Part shown: positions 8,172-15,942 of the stretch, in pieces | Position numbering within the stretch: the first letter of the stretch is position 1 | How the letters are laid out: the number at the start of each line of letters is the position of its first letter | Assembly: GCF_039540375.1 (NCBI RefSeq) | Contig: NZ_BAABEX010000024.1 | Coordinates: 62,001-126,000 of the forward strand | Reading direction: 5' to 3' | Origin: Acidovorax_G lacteus | GTDB lineage: Bacteria > Pseudomonadota > Gammaproteobacteria > Burkholderiales > Burkholderiaceae_C | DNA length: 64,000 nt | Program-made: the position numbers and the translations under genes | Notes under the pieces: model-generated | Database searches by the model: none | What the model saw: only the letters and a program-made list of their open reading frames with translations | What the model was told of the DNA's origin: nothing

Positions 8172-10337
8172 ATGGCCCGTCTGGCTTTCCATCTTTTGCG
8201 TATGAGCGCTTGGTGCGGCCAAGGCTGGCATCGTGTTGCGTGGCGGTCGCAGTGGGGCGGACTGGGTCTTGGGTGGCTGGCCGCCTGTCTGGCCATCGCA
8301 CTGCCCGCACAGGCGGCTGTCACCCCCGGCTCGGTGGATTTCGGCTCCGGCGACCCTGAGCTGGGCCTGATCGGAGCACTGGCTGGTATCGCATTTGATG
8401 GGGCGGCCGCGGTCGATGGCCAGGGCTGGGTGTACGGCAAGGCCGACACCTACACCTCATGCACCAACTGCGCGGGCCGTGGCGGCTTTGCGCTGCCTGA
8501 GAACGGAGGGGCAAGCACCCCCTCGGTGGCGTTCTTTCGCGCCGCGACGTCCGGAGACCGCTTTGGTGTGAGTGGCGTGCGCATCTACAACCCCAGCCCC
8601 GCCAATACCAGCATGACGGTGCAGGGCTTTCGCGAGGGCGTGTTGGTGCGGACCGTGACGCTCCCGCTCACGGTCGTGTCCCCGCAACTGGTGAGTTACG
8701 ACCTCGGGCTCACCGACGTCGACCGGGTGAGTTTTACTTCCAGCCACGATTGGTTTTTTGCCATCGACGATCTTGGCATTGCCCCGCGGCCGGTCGTGAG
8801 CGGACTATCGCCCGTTGGGGGGGCGGGCGGCAGCACGGTCGTGATCACGGGCAGCGGCTTCACAGCCTCCGGGTATCCAGCGGGGACGGTCGTGCGGTTC
8901 GGCGCGACCACGGCGACAGCCACTGTGGACAGCGATACGCAGATCACGGCCACGGCCCCCGCAGGTGTGGGCACGGTGGACGTCACCGTGACCACTGCTG
9001 GCGGCACCAGTGCCACGGGCAGCGCCACGCAGTTCGCCTATCCACTGGCGTCGCAGAGCATCAGCTTCGCCGCGCCCGGTCCACAGAGTTTCGGCAGCGC
9101 CCCCACGCTGGTGGCGACAGCCAGTTCGGGCTTGCCAGTGAGCTTCAGCACGGGGTCGGCGGGCGTCTGCACCATCACCACCGGGGGGCTGCTGAGTTTT
9201 GTCGCCACCGGCAACTGCACCATCCATGCCGACCAACCGGGGAACAGCAGTTACAGCGCTGCGCCTCGGGTTTCGCACACCTTCGCTGTGCAGCCGGTTC
9301 CGCCGGGGGCGCCCACCGCGGTGGTGGCCACCGCCGGCGATGGCGAAGCCTTCGTCGCGTTTGCAGTCCCGGCCAGCAGTGGTGGCGACCCCATCACCAA
9401 CTACACCGTCACCTCCAGTCCGGGGGGGATTGCTGCTTCCGGTACGACATGGCCCATTCGAGTGTCCGGACTGACCAATGGGCAGACATACACCTTCACC
9501 GTCACGGCGACCAACGGAGCGGGCACAGGCCCCGCGTCGGCAGCCTCAGCCCCGACAACGCCCCGCAGTGCGCAGACCATCACGTTCAACCCCCCCTCGT
9601 CGCAGTTCTTCAATGCAACGCCCACGCTGACCGCCTCTGCCAGCTCGGGCCTTGTGGTGAGCTTCACCTCGTCTACCCCGGCGGTGTGCAGCATCACCTC
9701 GGGCGGTGCGCTCACTTTTCTGACGGCGGGCACTTGCACCATCCAGGCCGACCAGGCGGGCAACGCCAGCTTTTTGCCCGCCCTGCAGGTCACGCGGAGC
9801 TTCCAGGTCAGCCAGCAATTGGGCGTGGTCAGCGCCGTGCCCGGCATGAGCGGCTTTGCCAACGTCTTGCTCAGCGGTGGGGGCGCCACCTGCACCCTGG
9901 TGAGCGCGGATACCCGCTTCATGTCCCCTGCGCCCTTGCCGGGTGGTCGCAGCGCGCCCCATGGCGGCTTTCAGTTCCGTTCCGTGGGCTGTACGGGCAG
10001 CGTCACCATTGCCATCACGTACCCGGAGCCGCTGCCGACAGGCGTGGCGTTCTGGAAGTTCGGGCCTGCAACGCCCGGCGCTGCCAGCAGCTGGTTTGCC
10101 TGGAGCGGTGCCACGCTCAGCCCAGACCGGCGCACCGTGACCTACTCCATCACCGACAACGGGGTGGGCGATGGCGACCCCGCCGTCGGTGCGGTGCGCG
10201 ACCCGTTTGTGCCGGCCCTGGGCGGTGCGGACGCAGCGGTGGCCATTCCGGTGGATGCGCCCTGGGCGCTGGCGCTGTTGAGCGCCCTGCTGGGCTGGCT
10301 GGGCTGGCGACGCGCGACGGCCGTACGCCCGGCCTGA
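8172..10337 (+). CDS. secreted multidomain protein: TIG, fibronectin III, choice-of-anchor U, variant sorting tail
   Basis: This 721-aa exported protein is paralogous to that at 3180-6140. A long signal peptide ends near residue 39 (LPAQAA). Next come a beta-rich N-terminal domain to about 215, an IPT/TIG module (VSGLSPVGGAGGSTVVITGSG, about 215-300), a Cys-paired QSISF repeat, a fibronectin III module, a Cys-paired QTITF repeat, and a choice-of-anchor U module (AFWKFGP, SITDNGVGDGDP) from about 545. The tail is IPVDAPWAL, a hydrophobic stretch, then WRR. The last 180 residues are nearly superimposable on the first protein, which points to duplication. Like its paralogue it should pass the Sec system and be processed at the C-terminus if the tail is a sorting signal. 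The ligand is unknown. Confidence 0.82.
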   Translation: MARLAFHLLRMSAWCGQGWHRVAWRSQWGGLGLGWLAACLAIALPAQAAVTPGSVDFGSGDPELGLIGALAGIAFDGAAAVDGQGWVYGKADTYTSCTNCAGRGGFALPENGGASTPSVAFFRAATSGDRFGVSGVRIYNPSPANTSMTVQGFREGVLVRTVTLPLTVVSPQLVSYDLGLTDVDRVSFTSSHDWFFAIDDLGIAPRPVVSGLSPVGGAGGSTVVITGSGFTASGYPAGTVVRFGATTATATVDSDTQITATAPAGVGTVDVTVTTAGGTSATGSATQFAYPLASQSISFAAPGPQSFGSAPTLVATASSGLPVSFSTGSAGVCTITTGGLLSFVATGNCTIHADQPGNSSYSAAPRVSHTFAVQPVPPGAPTAVVATAGDGEAFVAFAVPASSGGDPITNYTVTSSPGGIAASGTTWPIRVSGLTNGQTYTFTVTATNGAGTGPASAASAPTTPRSAQTITFNPPSSQFFNATPTLTASASSGLVVSFTSSTPAVCSITSGGALTFLTAGTCTIQADQAGNASFLPALQVTRSFQVSQQLGVVSAVPGMSGFANVLLSGGGATCTLVSADTRFMSPAPLPGGRSAPHGGFQFRSVGCTGSVTIAITYPEPLPTGVAFWKFGPATPGAASSWFAWSGATLSPDRRTVTYSITDNGVGDGDPAVGAVRDPFVPALGGADAAVAIPVDAPWALALLSALLGWLGWRRATAVRPA

Positions 10338-10501
10338 GCGGCCGCGCGAGGCCTCAGGGCCCGTTGCGGCGGCGGTGCCGCAGTGCCCGGATGCCCCAGC
10401 GTGCCCGGGGCGGGCGCGGATCGGGGAAAATCCCGGGTTTACCCTCCTGTGGCTCTGGGGTCGCCGGATCGCTCTGGCCCCTTCCACCTGTCAGCACCAC
10501 C

Positions 10502-11755
10502 GTGCCGGATTCCCTCACTTCTGCGCCGCATGCGGCGCCTGCCACGCCCGCTGCCGCTGCCAGCAGCGCCATGACACCGCTGGAGCGCCGCTCCAGCGTG
10601 AGCCTGGCCCTCATCTTCGCCCTGCGCATGCTGGGCCTGTTTCTGGTGCTGCCCGTGTTCGCGCTCGAAGCTGCGCGCTACCCCGGCGGCGACGACCCGG
10701 CCTGGGTGGGGTTGGCGCTGGGCGCGTACGGGCTCACGCAGGCGCTGTTGCAGTTGCCGCTGGGCCTGGCGTCGGACCGTTTCGGGCGCAAGCGTGTGAT
10801 CGTGGCGGGGCTGGCCGTGTTTGCCATTGGCAGCCTCTGGGCGGCCCTGGCCGACAGCGTCACGGGCCTGCTCATCGGCCGGGCGCTGCAGGGCGCGGGC
10901 GCGGTGTCGGCTGCCGTCACGGCCCTGCTGGCCGACCAGACGCGCGACACGGTGCGCACCAAGGCCATGGCGCTGGTAGGCGGCAGCATCGGGCTGACCT
11001 TTGCCCTGGCGCTGGTGCTCGCGCCCGTGCTGTCGGCCCGCGTGGGCCTGGCGGGGCTGTTCGGTCTGACCTGTGCGCTGGCGCTGGCCGGCATGGCCGT
11101 GGTGATGTGGTGGGTGCCGCCCGAGGCGCCCCACACGGGTGCCAGCCACCCCGGCCGCCTGGCCGACGTGTGGCGCCACCCCGACCTGTTGCGCCTGAAC
11201 GTGGGCGTGTTTGCGCTGCACACGGTGCAAATTGCCATGTGGGTGGCAGTGCCCGCGCTGCTGGTGCAGGCGGGCCTGGCCAAGGCCCAGCATTGGCAGG
11301 TGTACCTGCCGGCCGTGGTGCTGTCGTTTGTGGCCATGGGCGGGCTGTTTACGCTGGAGCGCCGCGGCCATTTGCGCGCGGCCCTGCTGGGGGCGATTGC
11401 GCTGGTGCTGCTGGTGCAACTGGGCTTTGGCACGCTGGTGCTGGCTGGGCAGGGCGCGGGGCTGTGGCTGCTGGGAGGGCTGCTGTTTGTGTTTTTCTGC
11501 GGCTTCAACGCGCTGGAGGCCAGCCAGCCGAGCCTGGTCTCGCGCATGGCCCCGGCCAGCCTGCGCGGTGCGGCGCTGGGCAGCTACAACACGCTGCAGT
11601 CGCTGGGCCTGTTTGCCGGTGGCGCGCTGGGCGGCGCGCTGGTGCAGTGGGGCGGGCCGGCGGTGCTGTTCGGGGCCACGGCGGGGCTGTCGGCCCTGTG
11701 GCTGGCCCTGAGCTGGGGCCTGCGGCCCGTGGGCCGCGCCCGCACGTCCGGCTGA
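10502..11755 (+). CDS. major facilitator superfamily transporter
   Basis: This inner-membrane transporter has about 12 predicted membrane spans. The first-half motif LGLASDRFGRKRVIV is the classical MFS loop 2-3 signature, and ALRMLGLFLVLPVFAL forms span 1. The C-terminal half ends LSWGLRPVGRARTSG. Its substrate cannot be told from sequence; drug/proton antiporters of the same general layout are the nearest guess. The start is GTG 10502 (VPDSLTSAP, giving an Ala/Pro-rich cytoplasmic lead) or ATG 10571 (MTPLERRSS); both lack a strong ribosome site. The gene lies 83 bp before ssb on the same strand, and uvrA - MFS - ssb is an arrangement I recall from Comamonadaceae. Confidence 0.88.
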   Translation: MPDSLTSAPHAAPATPAAAASSAMTPLERRSSVSLALIFALRMLGLFLVLPVFALEAARYPGGDDPAWVGLALGAYGLTQALLQLPLGLASDRFGRKRVIVAGLAVFAIGSLWAALADSVTGLLIGRALQGAGAVSAAVTALLADQTRDTVRTKAMALVGGSIGLTFALALVLAPVLSARVGLAGLFGLTCALALAGMAVVMWWVPPEAPHTGASHPGRLADVWRHPDLLRLNVGVFALHTVQIAMWVAVPALLVQAGLAKAQHWQVYLPAVVLSFVAMGGLFTLERRGHLRAALLGAIALVLLVQLGFGTLVLAGQGAGLWLLGGLLFVFFCGFNALEASQPSLVSRMAPASLRGAALGSYNTLQSLGLFAGGALGGALVQWGGPAVLFGATAGLSALWLALSWGLRPVGRARTSG

Positions 11756-11838
11756 GCCCGCTGGCAAGCCCTTGCGGCACAATCGGGCGTTTTGGCGCGT
11801 CGGCTGGCCGAGCGTCCCCAACTTGAGAGGTACACACC

Positions 11839-12402
11839 ATGGCATCCGTGAACAAAGTCATCATCGTCGGCAACCTGGGGCGCGACCCTGAAATGCGCAC
11901 CTTCCCGAGCGGCGACCAGGTGGCCAACGTGACGATTGCCACCACCGACAAGTGGCGCGACAAGCAGACCGGCGAGATGAAAGAAGCCACCGAGTGGCAC
12001 CGCGTGGTCTTCAACGGCCGCCTTGCCGAGATTGCGGGCCAGTACCTGCGCAAGGGCTCGCAGGTGTACGTGGAAGGCTCGCTGCGCACCCGCAAGTGGA
12101 CGGACCAGACCGGCGCCGAGCGCTACAGCACCGAGATCCGTGCCGACCAGATGCAGATGCTGGGCAGCCGCCAGGGCATGGGCGGCGGCCAGCAGGGTGG
12201 CGGGGGCGGTGGCCAGGGTGGCTACGACGATCCGTTTGGCGACGGCGGTGGCTACGACAGCCCCGCACCGCGCCGCGCCGCCGCACCCGCCCCGCGTGCC
12301 ATGGCCCCGGCACCCGCGCCGCGCCCGGCCCCCGCGCCCATGGCCCCGGCACCGCGCGCTGCGTCGGGCTTTGACGACATGGACGACGACATTCCGTTCT
12401 GA
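11839..12402 (+). CDS. ssb: single-stranded DNA-binding protein
   Basis: SSB coats single-stranded DNA in replication, recombination and repair. The 187-aa protein has the N-terminal OB fold (MASVNKVIIVGNLGRDPE, then WHRVVFNGRLAEIAGQYLRKGSQVYVEGSLRTR) over residues 1-110. A long Gly/Gln- then Pro/Ala-rich linker follows, and the acidic tip DDMDDDIPF binds partner proteins. The start ATG 11839 has a GAGAGG ribosome site. A rho-independent terminator follows the gene. It sits near uvrA, as in many proteobacteria. Confidence 0.98.
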   Translation: MASVNKVIIVGNLGRDPEMRTFPSGDQVANVTIATTDKWRDKQTGEMKEATEWHRVVFNGRLAEIAGQYLRKGSQVYVEGSLRTRKWTDQTGAERYSTEIRADQMQMLGSRQGMGGGQQGGGGGGQGGYDDPFGDGGGYDSPAPRRAAAPAPRAMAPAPAPRPAPAPMAPAPRAASGFDDMDDDIPF

Positions 12403-12444
12403 CCCGCTGGGGGCCGCCGGGTGCGGCCCTGGCGCTGATCGCAG

Positions 12445-12477
12445 AACCCGCATGGCCTGGCGTTGTGCGGGTTTTTT
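12445..12477 (+). terminator. rho-independent terminator after ssb
   Basis: The perfect 8-bp stem AACCCGCA (12445-12452) / TGCGGGTT (12466-12473) is followed by a run of T. It starts 43 bp after the ssb stop, in the interval shared with the convergent mnmA gene. Confidence 0.85.
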
Positions 12478-12491
12478 TGTGGGTGTTTTCG

Positions 12492-12539
12492 GCTGCTCGT
12501 GCTTGAAATTCAAGCACGAGCAGCTATCAAATTAATAGC
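12492..12539 (+). repeat. 48-bp nested palindromic repeat, copy A
   Basis: The outer arms GCTGCTCGTGCTTGAA (12492-12507) and their exact complement (12509-12524) surround one central base. A second inverted repeat GCTAT (12523-12527) / ATAGC (12535-12539) overlaps the end of the first. Three other full copies in the window have the same 33 + 15 bp architecture. This copy lies just past the ssb terminator; the rest of the ssb-mnmA gap (12540-12668) holds nothing recognised. Confidence 0.88.
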
Positions 12540-12668
12540 AATTGGCGGTGGACTGGCAGAGCACCTGGCGGTGCGGGCATGCACTGCCGAGGGGCGGTGT
12601 CTGGCGTGGGATGGCGGCTGGCAAGCTGCGTGGCAGCCGCGCCGGGGCCATGGCCCCCGCCGGGTGCG

Positions 12669-13895
12669 TCAGGTGGCCGCGATCCGCGGGCGGCGCTTGA
12701 CGGTGACTTTCACCGGCGCTGGCACGGGGGCCTGGCCAGCAGGCGCATCGACCTGCGCGATCACGCCGCCGCCCAGGCACACGTCGCCGTCGTACAGCAC
12801 GGCGCTCTGGCCCGGGGTGACGGCCCATTGCGCGTCGGCAAACGCCAGGCCAAAGCCGGCTGCGTTCTGTGCGTCGGCGCCCAGGGTGCAGGCCGCGTCC
12901 TGCTGGCGGTAGCGCGTCTTGGCGGCGTACGCCCCCGGGGCGGGCGGTGTGCCAGCGATCCAGCTGGCGTCCAGCGCCTGCAGGCGGTGCGACAGCAGCC
13001 AGGGGTGGTCGTGCCCCTGCACCACCTGCAGCACGTTGCGTTGCAGGTCTTTGTGCGCCACGTACCAAGGCTCGTGGTCGCCGCCGCCACGCGTCGGCTG
13101 GCCAGACGGCGCTTTCGATCCCGCGCCCGGGTCCTTCACGCCGCCGATGCCCAGGCCCTGGCGCTGGCCCAGCGTGTAGAACGACAGGCCCACATGCTGG
13201 CCCAGCGTGCGACCGCGTTCGTCCTCGATGCGGCCCGGTGCGTGCTGGATGTAGCGGTTCAGGAACTCGCGGAACGGCCGCTCGCCGATGAAGCAGATGC
13301 CCGTCGAATCTTTCTTCTTGGCGTTGGGCAGGCCGATCTCGGCAGCGATGCGGCGCACCTCGGTCTTGTGCAGCTCGCCCACGGGGAACAGGGTTTTGGC
13401 CAACTGCGCCTGGTTCAGCCGGTGCAAAAAATAACTCTGGTCCTTGCTCGGGTCCAGGCCCTTGAGCAGTTCGTGCAAGCCCGTGGCCGGGTTGTGGCGC
13501 ACCCGGGCATAGTGCCCCGTGGCGATCTTCTCGGCCCCCAGGCGCATGGCGTGGTCCAGGAAGGCCTTGAACTTGATCTCGGCGTTGCACAGCACGTCGG
13601 GGTTGGGCGTGCGGCCCGCCTGGTATTCGCGCAGGAACTCGGCGAACACGCGGTCCCGGTAGTCGGCCGCGAAGTTCACATGTTCGATCTCGATGCCCAG
13701 CACGTCGGCCACGCTGGCCGCGTCCAGAAAGTCCTGGCGGCTGGAGCAGAACTCGGAATCGTCGTCGTCCTCCCAGTTCTTCATGAAGATGCCCACGACC
13801 TCGTGGCCCTGCTGCTTGAGCAGGTAGGCCGTCACGGCCGAATCGACGCCGCCCGAAAGGCCGACGACCACGCGATGCAGGGTGCTGGAACTCAT
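12669..13895 (-). CDS. mnmA: tRNA-specific 2-thiouridylase MnmA
   Basis: MnmA puts sulfur on U34 of the wobble position in tRNA for Lys, Glu and Gln, using ATP and a persulfide relay. The 408-aa protein shows the PP-loop VVVGLSGGVDSAV near residue 10, the first catalytic cysteine in TPNPDVLCNAEIKF near residue 105, and the second in KDSTGICFIGERPF near 205. MSSSTLHRVVVG is taken as the start; an in-frame ATG 27 bp further upstream gives an unlikely MRAQKYNRA lead. There is no Shine-Dalgarno sequence, and a TACAAT box lies 7 bp before the ATG (see the promoter entry). nudJ follows upstream on the same strand, as in Escherichia coli. Confidence 0.96.
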   Translation of the reverse strand: MSSSTLHRVVVGLSGGVDSAVTAYLLKQQGHEVVGIFMKNWEDDDDSEFCSSRQDFLDAASVADVLGIEIEHVNFAADYRDRVFAEFLREYQAGRTPNPDVLCNAEIKFKAFLDHAMRLGAEKIATGHYARVRHNPATGLHELLKGLDPSKDQSYFLHRLNQAQLAKTLFPVGELHKTEVRRIAAEIGLPNAKKKDSTGICFIGERPFREFLNRYIQHAPGRIEDERGRTLGQHVGLSFYTLGQRQGLGIGGVKDPGAGSKAPSGQPTRGGGDHEPWYVAHKDLQRNVLQVVQGHDHPWLLSHRLQALDASWIAGTPPAPGAYAAKTRYRQQDAACTLGADAQNAAGFGLAFADAQWAVTPGQSAVLYDGDVCLGGGVIAQVDAPAGQAPVPAPVKVTVKRRPRIAAT

Positions 13896-13901
13896 GGCCC
13901 G

Positions 13902-13907
13902 ATTGTA
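13902..13907 (-). promoter_or_regulatory. TACAAT -10 box directly before mnmA; possible leaderless start
   Basis: Read on the minus strand, TACAAT ends 7 bases before the mnmA ATG at 13895. A sigma-70 transcript would start at or within a base or two of the A of the start codon. No Shine-Dalgarno sequence lies between, and no good -35 hexamer is visible, so the call rests on the -10 match alone. Confidence 0.35.
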
Positions 13908-13943
13908 TTTTTGTGCGCGCATCGGCGCGGGCCCGGGGTTGTG

Positions 13944-14429
13944 TCAGCCCGCCGCGGCCAGTACCGACGGATCGGTGCGCACCAGCTCCAGCGGAAAGCG
14001 CCGGCCCGCGAGGTAGTCCTCCAGGCAGCGCAGCAGCAGCGGGCTGCGGTGCCGGTCGGCGCAGGCCCGGATCTCGTCGGGCGTCATCCACACGGTGCGC
14101 ACGATACCTTCGTCCAGCGTGCGCCAGGCGTGGTGCGTGCCCAGTTGGCCAGCGAATGCAAAGCGCAGGTAGGTGATGTCGTCGCCCGTGCGGGTGCGTG
14201 TGAAGCGGTTCAGGTACACGCCCACCAGGGCCTGGGGCACGAAGTCGTGCGCGGTTTCTTCCAGCACCTCGCGCGCGCAGGCTTGCTCGGGCGATTCGCC
14301 GGGGTCGAGGTGGCCCGCCGGGTTGTTGAGCTTCAGGCCGTCGGCCGTGTCTTCTTCCACCAGCAGAAAGCGGCCTTCGTGCTCGATGAGCGCGGCCACG
14401 GTGACGTTGGGTTTCCAGCGGTTGGGCAT
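13944..14429 (-). CDS. nudJ: Nudix hydrolase NudJ (HMP-PP / nucleotide phosphatase type)
   Basis: NudJ proteins hydrolyse thiamine-precursor and nucleoside diphosphates. The 161-aa protein begins MPNRWKPNVTVAALIEHEG and carries GHLDPGESPEQACAREVLEE near residues 47-66, the Nudix helix. The C-terminal RSPLLLRCLEDYLAGRRFPL matches the E. coli NudJ ending in pattern. The Nudix box glycine after EE-x is an alanine here (EETA), an uncommon change. An in-frame ATG at 14438 adds MPA. Its position next to mnmA, 48 bp upstream of its start, mirrors E. coli nudJ-mnmA and supports the name. Confidence 0.85.
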   Translation of the reverse strand: MPNRWKPNVTVAALIEHEGRFLLVEEDTADGLKLNNPAGHLDPGESPEQACAREVLEETAHDFVPQALVGVYLNRFTRTRTGDDITYLRFAFAGQLGTHHAWRTLDEGIVRTVWMTPDEIRACADRHRSPLLLRCLEDYLAGRRFPLELVRTDPSVLAAAG

Positions 14430-14503
14430 GGCGGGCATTATCCGCAAGGGCCGCGTCCGCACCATGACGGACTGCGCAGACTGGCGCTGCCGTGGACCCG
14501 GCG

Positions 14504-15010
14504 CTACAGCCTGCGCTCCATGTACACGGCGTCGGGTCCGTAGCCGGCCAGGCGCTGCCGCTGCTCCGCATCGGCGAGGGCCACCACGGCATAGCCCTGG
14601 CGGGCCCAGTAGGCTTCGGAGCCCTGCACCGACACCAGGCTCGAATGCGCCAGGCCTTCGCGCTGCGCCAGCGCCCACACGGGGGCGAGCAGCGCGCGCG
14701 CAAGGCCCTGGCCAGCCCAATCGGGATGCACGGCCATGTCGTGCAGGTACAGCGTGTCGGGCTGGGCCGTGGCCTCGAAGTCTCCGTGCAGCGGCGTGAC
14801 TTTGCCCCGGCGCGAACGGTAGGCGGCCAGATACGCCACCACCACGCCCTGCGCCATCGCCACCTGCGAGCATTGCACGGCGCAGGCAATGCGGCGCGCA
14901 AACACCTCGGCCGGCTCCAGGTAGCCCTCGCCATAGCAGGCACGTTGTACGGCGAGCAGGCCGGGCAGTTCGGTGGCCGTCAGAGGGCGGACGGTGAACC
15001 GTGCGTCCAT
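14504..15010 (-). CDS. GNAT family N-acetyltransferase
   Basis: This is a 168-aa single-domain acetyltransferase. The acetyl-CoA-binding loop is visible as LYLHDMAVHPDWAGQGLARAL (positions about 92-112, with the Gln/Gly-x-Gly-x-Ala core), followed by YWARQGYAVV, the typical last strand and helix. The start MDARFTVRPLTATE at 15010 opens directly on strand beta-1 of the fold. The acceptor substrate cannot be deduced. It lies between nudJ and riboflavin synthase on the same strand, with 44- and 74-bp gaps, and may share their transcript. Confidence 0.85.
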   Translation of the reverse strand: MDARFTVRPLTATELPGLLAVQRACYGEGYLEPAEVFARRIACAVQCSQVAMAQGVVVAYLAAYRSRRGKVTPLHGDFEATAQPDTLYLHDMAVHPDWAGQGLARALLAPVWALAQREGLAHSSLVSVQGSEAYWARQGYAVVALADAEQRQRLAGYGPDAVYMERRL

Positions 15011-15054
15011 AGGGCTCAGGGCCTGTTCACACGCTGTGTGCCAGTGCGAAGGCC

Positions 15055-15762
15055 TTAGCCACGCGGCAGGCTGGGCGGCTGCACCAGGTCGTCGAGCGAC
15101 AGGCCCTTGTCCTTCAGCAGTGCTTCGAGCACGGGCGTGAGGCGGCCCAGGCTCTCCTGCACGGCTTCGCGCACCGTGTCCACCACCACCTGCGTGCTGC
15201 GCTCGATCTCGATGTTCAGCCGGTCGCCCGCCTGCTTGTGTTCGAACACCGTGGCGCGGCGTGTTTCGGGGATCAGCCAGACCTCGAACCAGCCTTCCTG
15301 CCGGTTCACCTCGGCCACCGTGAGGCTCGCGCCATGGATGGCGATGTAGCCCTTGGCGAACACGTAGCGCCGAAACGGCTCGGGCACGGCCACGCGCCAC
15401 ACAAGGTTGTTGTCGAACTCGCGGCGCTCGACGAGCGTGCCGGTGAAATCGACATGGCCCGACAGCGGGTGGCCGCCGATCTCGGCCCCGTCCTTGGCCG
15501 CGCGTTCCACGTTCACACGGTCGCCTTGCACATAGCTGCCGAGCGTGGTGATGTTCAGGCTCTGCAGCATCACATCGAAGTTGGCCTGCGTGGGGGAGAG
15601 GATCTCGGTGACCGTGAGGCACACGCCGTCGGTGGCCACGCTCGCGCCAATGGCCAGGTCCTGGCAGAAGCCCTCTGGAAAATCGAGCGTGAAGGTGCGC
15701 AGGCCCGCGCGGTCGTGGATGGCGGCAATGCCTGCCGTGGCTTGGACGATGCCGGTGAACAT
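15055..15762 (-). CDS. ribE: riboflavin synthase, alpha subunit
   Basis: The enzyme disproportionates two 6,7-dimethyl-8-ribityllumazine molecules to riboflavin. The 235-aa sequence starts with the hallmark MFTGIVQA and has two tandem lumazine-binding domains. The first runs to about residue 95 (ATDGVCLTVTEI), the second starts at GGHPLSGHVDFTG (residue 96) with GASLTVAEVN in the equivalent place. It is somewhat longer than the usual 200-215 aa, with extra C-terminal residues (QPPSLPRG). No FMN riboswitch was recognised upstream; that interval holds a dispersed repeat instead. Confidence 0.94.
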   Translation of the reverse strand: MFTGIVQATAGIAAIHDRAGLRTFTLDFPEGFCQDLAIGASVATDGVCLTVTEILSPTQANFDVMLQSLNITTLGSYVQGDRVNVERAAKDGAEIGGHPLSGHVDFTGTLVERREFDNNLVWRVAVPEPFRRYVFAKGYIAIHGASLTVAEVNRQEGWFEVWLIPETRRATVFEHKQAGDRLNIEIERSTQVVVDTVREAVQESLGRLTPVLEALLKDKGLSLDDLVQPPSLPRG

Positions 15763-15894
15763 GGTGGCGTGCTGCGGAGAAGCCGCGTTGGAACGGAGCC
15801 TGGAATTTTGCCACCCGTGGCGGCGGCGGGCCGCGGCCCAGGCCCGAGTCCCTACGGCCCTTCAGGCTGCGCCCGCCCTGGCGCTGTGCGCGCC

Positions 15895-15916
15895 TTCGAC
15901 AGGCTCAGCCCGAGAG
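15895..15916. repeat. short intergenic motif of the TTCGACAGGCTCAG type
   Basis: CCTTCGACAGGCTCAGCCCG is a short sequence that I recall as a widespread intergenic repeat in beta- and gammaproteobacteria. It sits just upstream of the larger hairpin repeat, in the 451-bp space between ribE and the phytase-like gene. Only one copy is seen in the window, so the repeat label rests on memory. Nothing else is recognised in 15763-15942. Confidence 0.4.
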
Positions 15917-15942
15917 AGTGGCGCACGGCGCAAACGGAAATG

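Noticed and set aside
8750..10501. Long plus-strand frame continuous with the MFS gene
   Set aside because: It overlaps the anchor-U protein gene in another frame, and MFS homology begins only after about 10571.
12579..14543. Plus-strand open frame of 654 codons over mnmA and nudJ
   Set aside because: Antisense shadow of two well-supported genes; no family resemblance.
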